DNA of 64,000 nt from Aegilops tauschii subsp. strangulata (GCF_002575655.3 NC_053036.3:197254788-197318787), one strand, 5' to 3'; numbered from the stretch's first letter, positions 34,070 to 45,660 are shown. Notes: generated from the letters alone by a model not told the origin. Numbers and translations are program-made.

Positions 34070-35825
34070 TGAAGGAAATATGCCCTAGAGGAAATAATAA
34101 AATACTGATTTTATATTTCCTTATATCTTGATAAATGTTTATTATTCAAGCTAGGATTGTATTAACTGGAAACTTGATACATGTGTGGATACATAGACAA
34201 AACACTGTGTCCCTAGTAAGCCTCTACTAGAGTAGCTCGTTAATCAAAGATGGTTAAGTTTCCTAACCATATACATGTGTTGTCATTTGATGAACGGGAT
34301 CACATCATTAGGAGAATTATGTGATGGACAAGACCCATCCGTTAGCTTAGCATAATGACCGCTAAGTTTTATTGCTATTGCTTTCTTCATGCCATATACA
34401 TATTCCTTTGACTATGAGATTATGAAACTCTCGGATACCGGAGGAATACCTTGTGTGATATCAAACATCACAACGTAACTGGGTGATTATAAAGATGCTC
34501 TACAAGTATCTCTGAAGGTGTTTGTTGGGTTGGCATAGATCGAGATTATGATTTGTCACTCCGAGTATCGGAGAGGTATCTATGGGCCCTCTCGGTAATG
34601 CACATCATAATAAGCCTTGCAAGCAATGTGACTAATGAGTTAGTTGCGGGATGATGCATTATGGAATGAGTAAAGATACTTTCCCGTAACGAGATTGAAC
34701 TAGGTATGCAGATACCGACGATCGAATCTCGAGCAAGTAACATACCGATGACAAAGGGAATAATGTATGTTGTCATTACGGTACGACCGATAAAGATCTT
34801 CATAGAATATGTGGGAACTAGTATGAGCATCCAGGTTCCGCTGTTGGTTATTGACCGGAGAGGTGTCTCAGTCATGTCTACATAGTTCTCAAACCCGTAG
34901 GGTCCGCACGCTTAACGTTCGGTGACGATTTTGTATTATATGAGTTATGTGATTTGGTGACCGAATATTGTTCGGGGTCCCGGATGAGATCATGTACATA
35001 ACGAGGAGTCTCGAAATGGCCGAGAGGTAAAGATTCATATATAGGACAATGATATTCGGACACCGAAAGTGTTCTGGGGGTACCGGGTTCATATCGGGTC
35101 ATCGGAAGGGGTTCCGGGCATGCCCCCGGCAACTACATGGGCCTAATGGGCCAAGAAGGGGACAGACCAGCCCTTAGGGGGCTGGTGCACCCCATGTAGG
35201 CCAAAATAAGGGGGAAGGAAAGAGGAGAAGAGGGAAAGGAAGGGGAGGGATTCAGCCTCTCCCTTCCTTCTCTCCTCCCTCCTCCTTCCTTCCCCTCCGA
35301 ATGGATATGGAAGGGGGAAGGCCGAACTGGGAGGCGCCCAAATAGGATTCCTCCTACTTCGGGTGCCCCCTTGGCTGCCTCTCCTCCCCTCCAACCTATA
35401 TATGGGGGGGCACCGCTAGAACACACAGCATAGATTCCTAGCCGTGTGCGGCGCCCCCCTCCACAGTTTATGCCTCCGGTCATATTCACGTAGTGCTTAG
35501 GCGAAGCCCTGTGCAGATCACTTCACCATCACCGTCACCACGCCGTCGTGCTGACGAAACTCTCCCTCGACACTTTGCTGGATCAAGAGTTCGAGGGACG
35601 TCATCGAGCTGAACGTGTGCAGAACTCAGAGGTGTCGTACGTTCGGTGCTTGATCGGCCGGAACGAGAAGAAGTTCGACTACATCAACCGCGTTGTCAAA
35701 CGCTTCCGCTTTCGGTCTACGAGGTTACATGGACACACTCTCCCCCTCTCGTTGCTATGCATCTCCTAGATAGATCTTGCGTGAGCGTATAAATTTTTTG
35801 AAATTGCATGCTACGTTCCCCAACA
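34070..35825 (+). repeat. 3' LTR of Angela-like element (1756 bp)
   Basis: Same start TGAAGGAAATATGCCC and same end TTCCCCAACA as the 5' LTR, with scattered differences. Followed by the target duplication caaag at 35826-35830. Confidence 0.92.
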
Positions 35826-36006
35826 CAAAGATAATGGGAAGACCTTCTTCTTAGCTTCATCTCCGGGTAAACCTGCGAGCTTAAATAATCCACAAATTTC
35901 ATCTACATATATCAAGTGCATATCAGGATGTTCGATTCCATCTCCCGGATAAGGATTAGCTAGCAATTGTTCTATCACACTCGAAGGAATTTCATAACCA
36001 ATATTT
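35826..36006 (-). mobile_element. gag fragment of outer minus-strand Athila copy (middle piece)
   Basis: The reverse complement matches gag of the plus-strand Athila element at about 6210-6380 (GAAATTCCTTC, then ATAGAACAATTGCTAGC, ending before the CCCTTTATC stretch). It is cut on the left by the Angela-like element and on the right by the hAT-like element. Confidence 0.83.
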
Positions 36007-36785
36007 CAAGGTAGTCAGAGTCGGGATTCGGAGTCGGATCGATTTTCCTTAGACAGAATCGAGTCGTGGAATCGAGGATTCTACTAGGTTTACACAAATC
36101 AAATATTTTGTATCCACGGAAGAAATTTATATGGGTTCTATAGAGTTTTGACACTAAATATAGAGCAAAGACGTACACATCAATGCTAGTTCTATTCCAC
36201 TTATTTTTATGGCTAACCTACTATTAGCTTGGATGTATGGAACATATATGAGAGGCAAATATATAGAACATTGAATCATCGACGCACAAAATACTTACGG
36301 GTTATTTAGAATACGTGAATAGCCGATCACTTGTATATCCGCCCTGTAGTGCTGAACCTTGAAGGGTCTTGCTCTCCTTCTCCGATCAATCTTGACGCAT
36401 CCTCCTTCCCATGCCAGTTCCATTTGTCGACAAGTCTGATCCTCAATTTTGATCTAGGTTTTGAGAGCCAGATCGAAGGTGTCGGCGGCTGAGCATTTGG
36501 GCTTGGGAGGGGAATAAAGGGCCATGCGGCATGTGAAAATGGTTTGGATGATGGCATACTATTCTGCTACAACTAAACAAACGACTTAGATAAAATAGTA
36601 GAATCGGACATAGTCCATAGCATAGTCGGGATTCAACAGTTTTATACATGATTCTATGATTTGGATCGTGACTCAACATGGATTCTACCTGATCCGGATT
36701 CATAGTGGGACTTGGATCGACATGGTTCCGTAGGGTCGTGAAGTCATAGGATTCTAGGAGCCGAGTCGGGATTCTGACTACCTTG
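36007..36785 (+). mobile_element. hAT-like non-autonomous DNA transposon (779 bp)
   Basis: Flanked by the 8-bp duplication caatattt (35999-36006 and 36786-36793). The termini are inverted: CAAGGTAGTCAGAGTCGG at the left, and CAAGGTAGTCAGAATCCC when the right end is read on the minus strand. Both ends continue into GAGTCGGGATTC-type subterminal motifs. An 8-bp duplication with CA...TG ends fits the hAT superfamily. No transposase is visible inside. Strand is arbitrary. Confidence 0.8.
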
Positions 36786-38508
36786 CAATATTTTAGTAGG
36801 TGCAGTAGGTTGAGGGGTAACTAATTGTGGTTTCGTTCAAGGTGAAGATACCCCAAACAAACCCCTCAAAGGATTGTTCTCCATAGTAACAAGTGGCAAT
36901 AAATTTCAGCACGTAGTAATAAATTTTCTTTACCAATTTCCATTTACCAAGAGTGATTCGCTCCCCGGCAACGGCACCAGAAAAGAGTCTTGATGACCCA
37001 CAAGTATAGGGGATCAATCGTAGTCCTTTCGATAAGTAAGAGTGTCGAACCCAACAAGGAGCAAAATGAAATGACAAGTGGTTTTCAGCAAGGTAATTCT
37101 CTGCAAGCACTGAAATTGTTGGTGACAGATAGTTTGATAGTAAGATATTTTGTGATGAGCAAGTAACGGTAACGGTAAATAAAGTTCAGCAATTTAGCCC
37201 AATCCTTTTGTGGCAAAGGACGGGCCAAAATGGTTTTCTATAATAAGGAAAGCGTTCTTGAGGGTACATTGGAATTTGATCTAGTCACTTTCATCATGTT
37301 GGTTCGATTTGTGTTCGCTACTTTGATAATTTGATATGTGGGTGGACAGGTGTTTAGATGCTGTTCTTACTTGAACAAGCCTCCTACTATGATTAACCCC
37401 CTCGCAAGCATCTGCAACTACGAGAAAAGTATTAAGATAAAATATAACCATAGCATTAAACTTTTGGATCTAAATCGGTCCCTTACGGAATAGCGCATAA
37501 ACTAGGGTTTAAGATTTTGTCACTCTAGCAACCCATCATCTAATAACTACTCCACAATGCATTCTCTTAGGCTCAAATATGGTGAAGTATCATGTAGTCG
37601 ATGTTCACATGACACCACTAAGGGAATCACAACATACATACCATCAAAATATCGAACACATATCAAGTTCACATGATTACTTGCAACAAGATTTCTCCCG
37701 TGACCTCAAGAACAAAAGTAACTACTCACAAATGATAATCATCCTCAATATCAGAGGGGTATTAAATAGTATAATGGATCTGAACATATAATCTTCCACC
37801 AAATAAACCATATAGTAATCAACTACAAGATGTAATCAAGACTACTAGTCACCCACATGCACCAATCTAAGGTTCCAGTGCAAAGATTGAATACAAGAGA
37901 TGAACTAGGGTTTGAGAGGAGATGGTGTTGTTGTAGATGTTGATGAAGATTGCCCTCCCCAAGATGGGAGAGTTATTGGTTTATGATGATGACGATGATT
38001 TCCCCCTCCGGGAGGGACGTTCCTCCGGCAAAATCGCTCCGCCGGAGGGCAAAAGTGCTCCTGCCCAAGTTCCGCCTCGAGACGGCGGTGCTTCATCCCG
38101 AAAGTCCTCTCCTTATTTTTCTATGTCAAATGACTTATATACCAAAAGAGGGGCAACGGAGGTGGGCCGAGGAGGGCACAACCCACTAGGTCGCGCATGG
38201 GCTCCCTGGCGCGCCCTGGTGGGTTGTGCCCACCTGGTGGGTCCCCTCTGGTGGTTATTTGCCCCAATATTCCTCATATATTTCAAAACAATTCTCCGTA
38301 AATTTTCAGCTCAATTGGAGATGTGCAGAATAGGTAACTCTGACGTAGCTTTTCTAGGTCCAGAACTCCAGCTGCCGGTATTCTCCCTCTTTATATCAAC
38401 CTTGCATATTATGAGAGAAAAGGTATTAGAATTACTCTAAAAAGCATTATTATGCACAAAAATATAATAAATAATAGTAGGTAAACATGATGCAAAATGG
38501 ACGTATCA
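36786..38508 (-). mobile_element. 5' end of outer minus-strand Athila copy: LTR, primer site, gag start
   Basis: On the minus strand the LTR runs 38508 to 36991 (1518 bp, TGATACG start, GTGGGTCATCA end). The primer site TGGTGCCGTTGCCGGGGA follows near 36961-36979 (one change from perfect), then the gag leader and gag start to 36786. It is the same family as the element at 4903-14682. The first five bases beyond the LTR are gcgcc (38509-38513). This copy is the oldest layer of the pile, because the other elements are inserted in it. Confidence 0.88.
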
Positions 38509-38683
38509 GCGCCCCCATATCCGCCTTATATTTGGGCTGAATATGAGGGGTGCCGGTCAGCCCGGGCGTTTTAGGGATGTTTGAGGGGGCCATCTTGGTC
38601 GAAATTTTACGATCGGTCAGTGACTAGATGGCCCGTCCGGGCGTATCAGGCGGGTTTGAGGCGTCCGACTGTAGATGCTCTTA
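38509..38683. other. Short GC-rich DNA-transposon-like remnant
   Basis: GC-rich sequence ending CGACTGTAGATGCTCTTA, a type of terminus common in cereal small DNA transposons. The other end would lie beyond the Athila insertion. No gene is visible. Confidence 0.35.
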
Positions 38684-40102
38684 GAATAACTCCAACACAG
38701 TGACCCAAATCGTCCACCTGCGTCCGTTTGGGTCGGCGCGGACAAAAGTGGAGGCCCAACGCGCCGACCCAAACCTAAAACACGTCCGCTTTGCGTCCGC
38801 GCCGACGCATTTGCGGCCCAAATTTGCGGCAGAAATGCGTCGGCGCGGACGCGAAGCGGACGCGTCGCGCGCCTTCTCGGTGTCCGCCACGTCCCCACCT
38901 GGCGGTCGTCCAACTACCCGCGGTCAGTTTGGTCAGCTTAATTTATGACCTCAGACCCACGCGTCATAAGCGGAGTGGCACTGGAAGCACTGTGCCCCTC
39001 TCCCCTACCCCGATGTCACCCTGTCGCACGACTGACACTTGGATACGGAGAGGATCCCAGTGGGTCGACAAGGGCGTACGCGGAGGAGGTGCGGCGCCGG
39101 CGGGCACTGCTGACGGTGGAGCAGCGCCATGACTCCGCCTACAACGTCGACTCGCCCTATTGGGAGCGTTGGTTCGCCTTCGAGCACGAGGAGGCCAGGC
39201 GGCGCGGCGTTCGTGAAGTCTCGCGTAGCTCCCCGCCTTCGCCGCTCGTCGTTCGCGACAAGGACCAGGAGGCAGAGGCCGCCTACCAGGCGGCCATGGC
39301 GGCTGTCCTCCGGGAGAGTGAGGAGGACGAGCGGCACAGGGTGGCATACGAGGAGGAGGAGGCGGCGTACCAGGCGCGCATGGCGGAGGCCATGGCGCTG
39401 TCCACGGGCGTCGACTGCGTCGTGCCGTCGTTGGCCCCTCCGTCCCCAGTCAAGGTCGAGCCGGAGCTGACCCCCGTTGAGCGCTACTCCTGGATGGGAG
39501 TAGTGCGCGAGTGGGTGAGCGCCCCGCCGATCTGGATGGGGGCGACAGAGGTGCAGGAGGCGACGTACCTCGAGCAATGGCGCCAGGGACGGCTGACCGA
39601 GGAGCGCCGCGAGGGCGAGTATCTCGAGCAGCTGGAGCGCGACATCGAGAAGCAGCAGCGTGAGGCGGAGGAGGAGGCGCGCCAGGCCCAGTGCACGGCG
39701 GCGCAGCCGGCGGCCGACATCGCGTCGCGTGGAACATAGCGTTCCCCTGGGCCGGCCCTTCGCCGACACCGATCGACCTCATCGGCCCCGACGTCGACAA
39801 CGAGGACGCCTAGGGCAACACGCCGCCTCGTAGTTTAGTTTTTTAATATTTAATTAATGTAATGTGGACGCGTGGACTCTCACCGGCCTTTGTGGCCCGC
39901 TTTAATATTTAATTAATGTTTGTTTTTATTTTTTAAATATTTGTGTTCTTTTTTTCGCGTGCCTTCAAAATGGGTCAGGCCAGCTTTAGGCTGCGCCCAA
40001 CCCAAATGCCGAAGCGGACGTGAGCGTCTGCCGGGCCGACCCATACGGATAAAAAACGGATAAAATCGTCGTCCGTTTGGATCCGCGGGTTGGAGTTAGC
40101 TC
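38684..40102 (+). mobile_element. PIF/Harbinger-like DNA transposon carrying a long ORF (1419 bp)
   Basis: Flanked by TTA on both sides (38681-38683, 40103-40105), the usual PIF/Harbinger duplication. Termini are inverted: GAATAACTCCAAC at the left and GAGCTAACTCCAACCCG for the right end on the minus strand. Both continue into repeats of GTCCGTTTGGGTCGG type near the ends. No DDE transposase is visible. One long ORF occupies the middle. Confidence 0.65.
38945..39739 (+). CDS. Long ORF inside Harbinger-like element (264 aa), glutamate/arginine-rich
   Basis: Function unknown. Residues 40-120 are charged (VRRRRALLTVEQRHDSAYN, then FAFEHEEARRRGVREV). Repeated AAYQA-type segments with Glu/Arg-rich helices follow at 120-155, then a block VVREWVSAPPIWMGATEV near 185-205 and a long charged helix to the end. 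I have the impression that similar proteins are common in Triticeae repeats, which a search could test. After the stop at 39739 the adjacent frame continues with FPWAGPSPTPIDLIGPD to a stop at about 39813, which suggests a one-base frameshift near 39730. The element lacks a transposase, so this may be an accessory protein or a captured host sequence. Confidence 0.5.
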   Translation: MTSDPRVISGVALEALCPSPLPRCHPVARLTLGYGEDPSGSTRAYAEEVRRRRALLTVEQRHDSAYNVDSPYWERWFAFEHEEARRRGVREVSRSSPPSPLVVRDKDQEAEAAYQAAMAAVLRESEEDERHRVAYEEEEAAYQARMAEAMALSTGVDCVVPSLAPPSPVKVEPELTPVERYSWMGVVREWVSAPPIWMGATEVQEATYLEQWRQGRLTEERREGEYLEQLERDIEKQQREAEEEARQAQCTAAQPAADIASRGT

Positions 40103-40236
40103 TTAGCGGCTGGGTGGAGAGGCTCGGACTTCTCTCCTTCCTGGCCTCTCCCGTTGTTGTGGTTGGTTCGTCCGTTTCACGTGGATCCGGGGAATGATTC
40201 CTGATTTCAGAAATGCCTATGGAGAATCGAATGATT

Positions 40237-42265
40237 TCTTTTTTTCTCGAATACGCACGAGTGTGCGTATCATATATTAAGAGAAGAAGGGGGGAGAACC
40301 CCACCCACAGTTAATTACAACGCAATACAGACTCACTCCACCATACGCCACATTACATTACATTAGACTACTCATCAGCCGCCCACCCATCTACCTCTAC
40401 AAATGAGACTAGAAAGTCTGCCTGCAGGATGCCAGCTTGCTTCCATAATACCCACTCTGATGCAATCTGTCTTATGACAAGCTGCACATCCGGTCTCACT
40501 CCATCAAACACGACCGAGTTCCTGTGCTTCCATAGCGCCCACATGGTCAGCAAAAGGATGGCTCGGTAGGACTTACCATGCTTTCCTTGAGGTATGGCTC
40601 TCGTGCACCAAGTTTGAAGTTCTTCGCCCACTGTTGGTGTCATGCCTATCATGCCCATCGCCTGACCTAACTTGTTCCATATTTCTTTCGAGAACACACA
40701 TTGTAGCAGGAGGTGATTTATATCTTCATCACCTTGGTCGTAAAGTGGGCATGCATTTTGGTGTGGCAGTCCACGTTTTGCGAGTCTGTCAAAGGTCCAC
40801 ACCCTGTTCCGTAGGGCCAACCAAGCAAAGAAGCGACCACGCAAAGGTGCGTTTGATACCCAGGTGCAAACTGCCGTCGGGGAGACCTGCATTGTGGCAA
40901 ACCTGGCCGCGTACACCGACCTCGCCGAGAACTGGCCATCCTTCTCCCAAGACCACGATATCTGATCTGGCACCTGAGTGTTTAGTGTTATACTTGCCAC
41001 CCTCGACCAGGTCTTGAGAAACTGCCGAAGACCGATCTCGTCCAAGTTTGTTCCAAAATCACGGGCCCACGTTGCATCGAAGAGGGTGTCAGCCACAGTT
41101 CTGGACCTTCGAACTTTCTTTGGCACCTTTTCATACACCACCGGAGCCAGCTCTTGTAATCGATAACCATCTAACCATCTGTCCTCCCAGAACAAAGCCG
41201 TCTGGCCGTCGCCAAGTGTCAGTCTAGTCGCTGCTTGAAACAGACCTTTTGCCTCCTCCGCAATCGAGAAAGAGAACTCTGCCCAAGGTCTAGACATGTC
41301 TGTCCGCTGCAACCATAGCCAATTTGCTTGCATGCCACATTCATCCATCTCAGGTTAGGGACGCCCAGGCCACCTGCCCAGTTTGGTCGACAGAGAGTCT
41401 CCCAGGCCACCGCGCACTTCCCTCCTCCTGCTTCCTCCTTTCCACTCCACATGAAACTTCTGCAAATCTTGGTGATCGCCTTGATCGTTTTCGGAGGCAG
41501 ACCCATGGCAATCATCGAGTGCACCGGTATCGCACAGAGGACCGACTGGATCAGCAGCAGCCGGCTGCTCTTTGGTAGGGAAGCTGCCTTCCATGTTGGC
41601 AGGCGCGCTGCGATTTGGTCTACCAGGTCCTGAAACTGAACCGCTGTCTGCTTCCGAATTGACAGTGGCAGCCCTAGATAGCGGCAAGGAAAATTTGTGT
41701 TTGCGCAGCCCAAAAACCAGTTGCATGTGCTCTTGCGTACATCTGATCGGCAGAGCAGAACTTTTCTGAAGGTTGATCTTGAGCCCTGAAGCCTGCCCGA
41801 ACATGTCCAGAATTGCAGCACATGCCTGAAGGTCTAACTCCTTTGGTTTCAGAAAAATCATTGCGTCATCTGCGTACATGGAGACCCGATGCCTCAATCC
41901 CGTCCGGGCCAAAGGGGTAAGCAGACCAGCTGCAGTGGCATACTCAAACAGACGGTGTAGGGGCTCCATGCATAGAATGAAAATCATGGGAGAGAGCGGA
42001 CTTCCTTGACGCAGCCCTTGACAGTTGAAGATCGTTTCGCCGGGGATTCCATATACAACAATCTTGGTTGATGAAGTCGCAAGCAATCCACATATCCATG
42101 AGATCCACCTTGGTCCAAATCCCATCTGTCTCATAACCTCTAGGAGAAAAGGCCATTGCACAGAGTCGAAAACTTTGCTTATGTCGAGCTTCACAAGAAC
42201 CGTCGGATCTTTAAGAGCGTGCAGTCTACGTGTCGTGCCTTGCACGAGCATGAACTTGTGATCCA
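40237..42265 (-). mobile_element. 5'-truncated LINE (non-LTR retrotransposon)
   Basis: On the minus strand it starts inside the RT domain near 42265 and ends with an A-rich tail (T-rich at 40234-40245 on the plus strand) preceded by the ATACGCACTCG type of sequence. 5' truncation and an A-rich tail are typical of LINE insertion. I could not identify clear target-site duplications. Confidence 0.85.
40368..42265 (-). pseudogene. LINE reverse transcriptase and zf-RVT region, two frameshifts
   Basis: RT motifs in order: KLDISKVFDSVQWPFLLEVM, then GLRQGSPLSPMIFILCMEPLHRLF (shown here as one region near 42000-42060), then the active site VSMYADDAMIFL near 41860. A frameshift near 41700 moves to the frame with YLGLPLSIRKQTAVQF and SVLCAIPVHSMIAMGLP. 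A second shift near 41340 moves to the frame 40368-41348 with RLTLGDGQTALFWEDRWL and the zinc-binding reverse-transcriptase-associated block (LRGRFFAWLALRNRVWT, CPLYDQGDEDINHLLLQC). The enzyme would copy LINE RNA at a nicked target. Broken copy. Confidence 0.87.
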
Positions 42266-42269
42266 TGAA

Positions 42270-43559
42270 GGAAATACAAGTGGAGATCGATAGCGATAGC
42301 CGGATGACGATCTCTCTCGGAACAAAAACGAAGACTAATCTACGTTTGAGGCCCATCTCCGTCCGATACTTGCATTCCATGTGCTAATCTAAACAGAGAA
42401 GGAATCGTAGCGTGAGACGAGAATTGGCGCAGAAAAGCGCATCGGGAATTCGACCGGCCAGAAAGGTTCAGAGGAGAGAATCTGCAATTGCAGTTCTACC
42501 GATAAGCCACTGCCAACGAGGAGCCTTTTCCTTTTCCTGCTGCACGAGGATAAATAACTAGTGCGAGTGATCGATGTGCACCAGAAGAGGGCCCCCTTTT
42601 TTGCCGTCTTTATCATACGGGCAAAACTCAAAAGGAGCTTTCATGCAAGTGGTGGTTTCAACATGCACAACCCATGGAATGTGGAGGCCGGCCTAGAGCA
42701 CTTGCCCGTCCGTCTACCATGTGGTGTATGGAGATGGAACCCATATCAACATCATGTGGCGTATGACAAGAGAGAAAAAAGGAACACCTCAGACTGCCAA
42801 GTGGGTCGTGGTGCATGACTACTTAATAAAATTATAATTAGAGTGCCCATGCTCCAACTACACTACGCTTTGTTCACCCACAAGAGAGCGAGCACTTGGG
42901 TTTTAGTGCCAACTCGTGTATTACGCGCGTGGCTACTTGAAGCTAGCATCACATTCAATAACTACCACTAAAAGAGCATATTGTTTAAAAAGATTCACTC
43001 TCAAAATCTTCCAGTTTCCAACAGATTATCTATATGCAGATTGCCATTATTCTCTCTACTACTATATTTTAATAGTACCTTCATTTTAACTACGATTTGA
43101 AAACATTTTTCTCTTTCTCACTGCAAATAGCACAACCATCATATATCAGCACCAAAACGGAATTGGATTTCCGATCACACTTCTCTCTCTGTATGGATTA
43201 TCATCCTCTCTAAATAAGTAGCACCAACACTTCTCCTCACACCAAAGGGAAGTTGGCGTTCGTAGATCACTATTTTTCCATTGGTCTTTCCACACTTCTC
43301 ACACCAAATTTTCTTTGTAGTGTTTTTTTTTGAAGATATCGTATGATGTTGGTTGCCTCGGTCACTCGGCTGGCTTGTGACCGTGCGGGCCATCCTTCTC
43401 CGGGCCGAGGCTCGTGTCAAACTGATGGCCCCCCACACTTGTCATATGTGGTAACCCACTGGTTTTCGTCAAGAGCATCAAGCCAGAAAAAATGTGCCGT
43501 CTCACTCCGCTCGCGAGTGGTTTTTCTATTTTATTTTCTTCGGGTTTTAGTCAGGCTTT
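42270..43559. other. Intergenic region, no gene recognised
   Basis: Both strands were scanned. Short ORFs at 42561-42818 and 43175-43438 show no family features. A T-rich run lies near 43321-43332. I see nothing I can name. Confidence 0.4.
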
Positions 43560-44290
43560 CACAAAAAAACCTCTGTAATGAATTGGTGCTGACTGCAGAG
43601 GTGTTGCACCACTATCACATGGCCACAAACTCAGCCCACACATTTTGTTCCGCAGAAGATAGTTGGAAGCATGCTTTAATAGACTGTGTCACCGCCAGAT
43701 GTGTTTGGTCTCTATCATCTGAGGAGCTGGTGGAGGCAAGTGTGACAATCTGAGTTTGAATGCCAAGAATTGGGTTTTCAAGATGCATGAGATACTATCC
43801 CGCGACGACTTCACGCGTATGGTGGTAACATTGTGGGCAATCTGGAGAGCAAGGCGAAGAGCCATACATGAAGAAAAAACACTTCATTCCTGAGGGACAT
43901 CGACATTCTCTCCCAACCGAGATAGCCGACGAATAGAAGTACAACTATGAGGCCTTCACAGTGGATCCCACCACCTCTAGAGTATGTGAAAGTTAATGGT
44001 GATTCAGCGGTTTGAACGATAGTTCTGGTGCGGTGGCAGTGGTTTGCCGGGGCAGTAATAGAGTTTTTCTGGGTGCTTCTTCTATCACTTTTAAATATAT
44101 TCACAATCCTGTTACACTAGAGGCTTTGGCAGTAAGAGAGACGTTGGCAACCACGGAAGATTTTTATGTCCAAAAGATTCAAGTGGCATCGGATTGCACG
44201 AACGTGGTGAATGGTATAAAGCAGGAATCGTCATCGGATCATCCGGCTATTACCATGAAATTAAAGAGTGATCAGTTTTTTTTCTCGTAA
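43560..44290 (+). pseudogene. Relic of LINE-type zf-RVT plus RNase H domain
   Basis: The frame around 43600-43740 reads SAEDSWKHALIDCVTARCVW, the zinc-binding block typical of plant LINE pol C-termini. After breaks, 43990-44290 reads VNGDSA, an in-frame stop, NDSSGAVAVVCRG, then TLEALAVRETLATTEDF and QVASDCTNVVNGI. These carry the D, E and D residues of a type I RNase H fold. The order is as in plant LINEs with a C-terminal RNase H. Frames are broken and no tail is identified. Confidence 0.65.
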
Positions 44291-45242
44291 TTCACGAGTT
44301 TAGGAGTTAGAATTTCGAGACTCGGAATTTCACTAGGCATGCACTTTCACTTGGGTTTGGCCGCTGTGTTTTATTAGGCCAACATGAAGACTTGAGTTTT
44401 ATTCCTGTAAATGTTGTGACAATTTGAATAAAGACTATCGAGAATGTCTTAAAAAATCCAAAAAATGTATGTTGCTTTTTACGAGCTAGATATTTGAAAA
44501 TCTAATATAAAAATAAAAAGTATTTTAGAAAATTGTTCAGTAAGTGATTTGAAGAAGTTTAGTTTATATATTTTTTGCGGTGGAAGTTCAGTTTATATTT
44601 AAAAATTTCATCATATAATTAATTTTTTTGTCATATATTACAAAAATCTAAAAGAGTGTACTAAAAGATGTTTGCCATTTACTAATTATTTCTCATTTGT
44701 ATTTTAAAAGTATTCAACATATAATAGAAAATTGTTCACTTTATATTACCAAAAAAATTAAAAAAGGGGCAAAAATAGAACCAAAAAATCAAATCTGAAA
44801 AGGGAAAATAAGAAGAAGAAAAAGGAAAAACTGAAAACTGAAACAGAAAACCACAAAATAAATAAAACGAAATAGCCAAATTACAGTGAACGAATAAAAA
44901 GAAAAAGAAAACAAACGAAACTGCAACAGAAAAAAAACGAAGCACGAACGACGCGCAGCGAGCGGTGCTGCAAACTGGGCCGGCAACGTGCTGGCGCTTC
45001 GGGCGAATGCACTATATGCCGCCCGCGGGCGGGCACCCCTATTTCTCGCATTCAGCGAGACGAGGGGGGTGCGCTCGCATCTGGGGGGCACCAGACGGGC
45101 CAGCCCAGCAACGGGAGCCACAGCCTATTTTTTTTTTCTGTTTTCTGTTCTCATTTTTTGCTTTATTTTTGTACTTTTTATTATATACTTTCAAATATTC
45201 TGAATACATATATGTGTATATTACACTCTTAAAAAGACATTT
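44291..45242. other. AT-rich region followed by a GC-rich island
   Basis: 44400-44930 is very A/T-rich with A-runs. 44950-45120 is GC-rich (GCCGCCCGCGGGCGGGC near 45018-45034 is a palindrome) and then returns abruptly to T-rich sequence. No gene is supported. It may be the end of a DNA transposon whose interior includes the arrays at 45243-46860. Confidence 0.35.
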
Positions 45243-45660
45243 CAAAAATGATGAATAAGTATTAAAAAATGATGAACAAGAATTTGAAAAATGTTGAACA
45301 AGCATTTGACAAAAAAATGTTGTATAGGTATTTAAAAAGGTTGAACGATATATGAAAAATGTTGGGTATTTGAAAATGTTGAACAAAATTTGAAAAATGT
45401 TGAACAAGTATTTGAAAAAATGATGAATAAGTAATGAAAATGTTGAACAAGTATTTGAAAAATGTTTAATAGGTCTTAAAAAATGTTGAACTAGTATATG
45501 AAAATTGTTGGACAAGTATTTGAAAATGTTGAATAAGTATTAAAAATGTTGAACAAGTGTTTGAAAAAAATGTTGATTAACCATGGAAATGTTGAACGAG
45601 TATTTGAAAAATGTTGAATAAGCAATCGAACAATGTTGAACGTGTATGCAAAAAAATGCT
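45243..45660 (+). repeat. Degenerate tandem array of AAAATGTTGAACAAGTATTTG-type units
   Basis: Many imperfect copies of a roughly 22-30 bp unit containing AAAATGTTGAACAAG and GTATTTGAAAAATG follow one another. Unit length and sequence vary. Long antisense ORFs here (for example 45039-45515) are an effect of the repeat. Such arrays are common in the subterminal parts of large cereal DNA transposons. Confidence 0.75.

Larger units (their letters stand above)
27294..35825 (+). mobile_element. Full-length Angela/BARE-like Ty1/copia retrotransposon (8532 bp)
   Basis: LTRs at 27294-29047 and 34070-35825 are flanked by the 5-bp target duplication caaag (27289-27293 and 35826-35830). Domain order is gag, zinc knuckle, integrase, RT, RNase H remnant, which is Ty1/copia. 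The LTR text ATATGCCCTAGAGGCAATAA is typical of the Angela/BARE/WIS group of Triticeae. The coding region has many stops and a deletion in RNase H, so the copy cannot move by itself, although both LTRs and the duplication are intact. Confidence 0.93.

Noticed and set aside
39005..39769. 254-aa ORF on the minus strand opposite the Harbinger ORF
   Set aside because: Low-complexity Arg/Leu composition caused by the GC-rich opposite strand; no domain features.
42295..42410. Target duplication of the LINE (GAGATCG/GAGAATCG)
   Set aside because: The similarity to the flank near 40220 is too short and imperfect.
45243..45660. CRISPR-like direct repeats
   Set aside because: Units are degenerate, directly adjacent and of varying length, with no spacers, in a plant nuclear genome.
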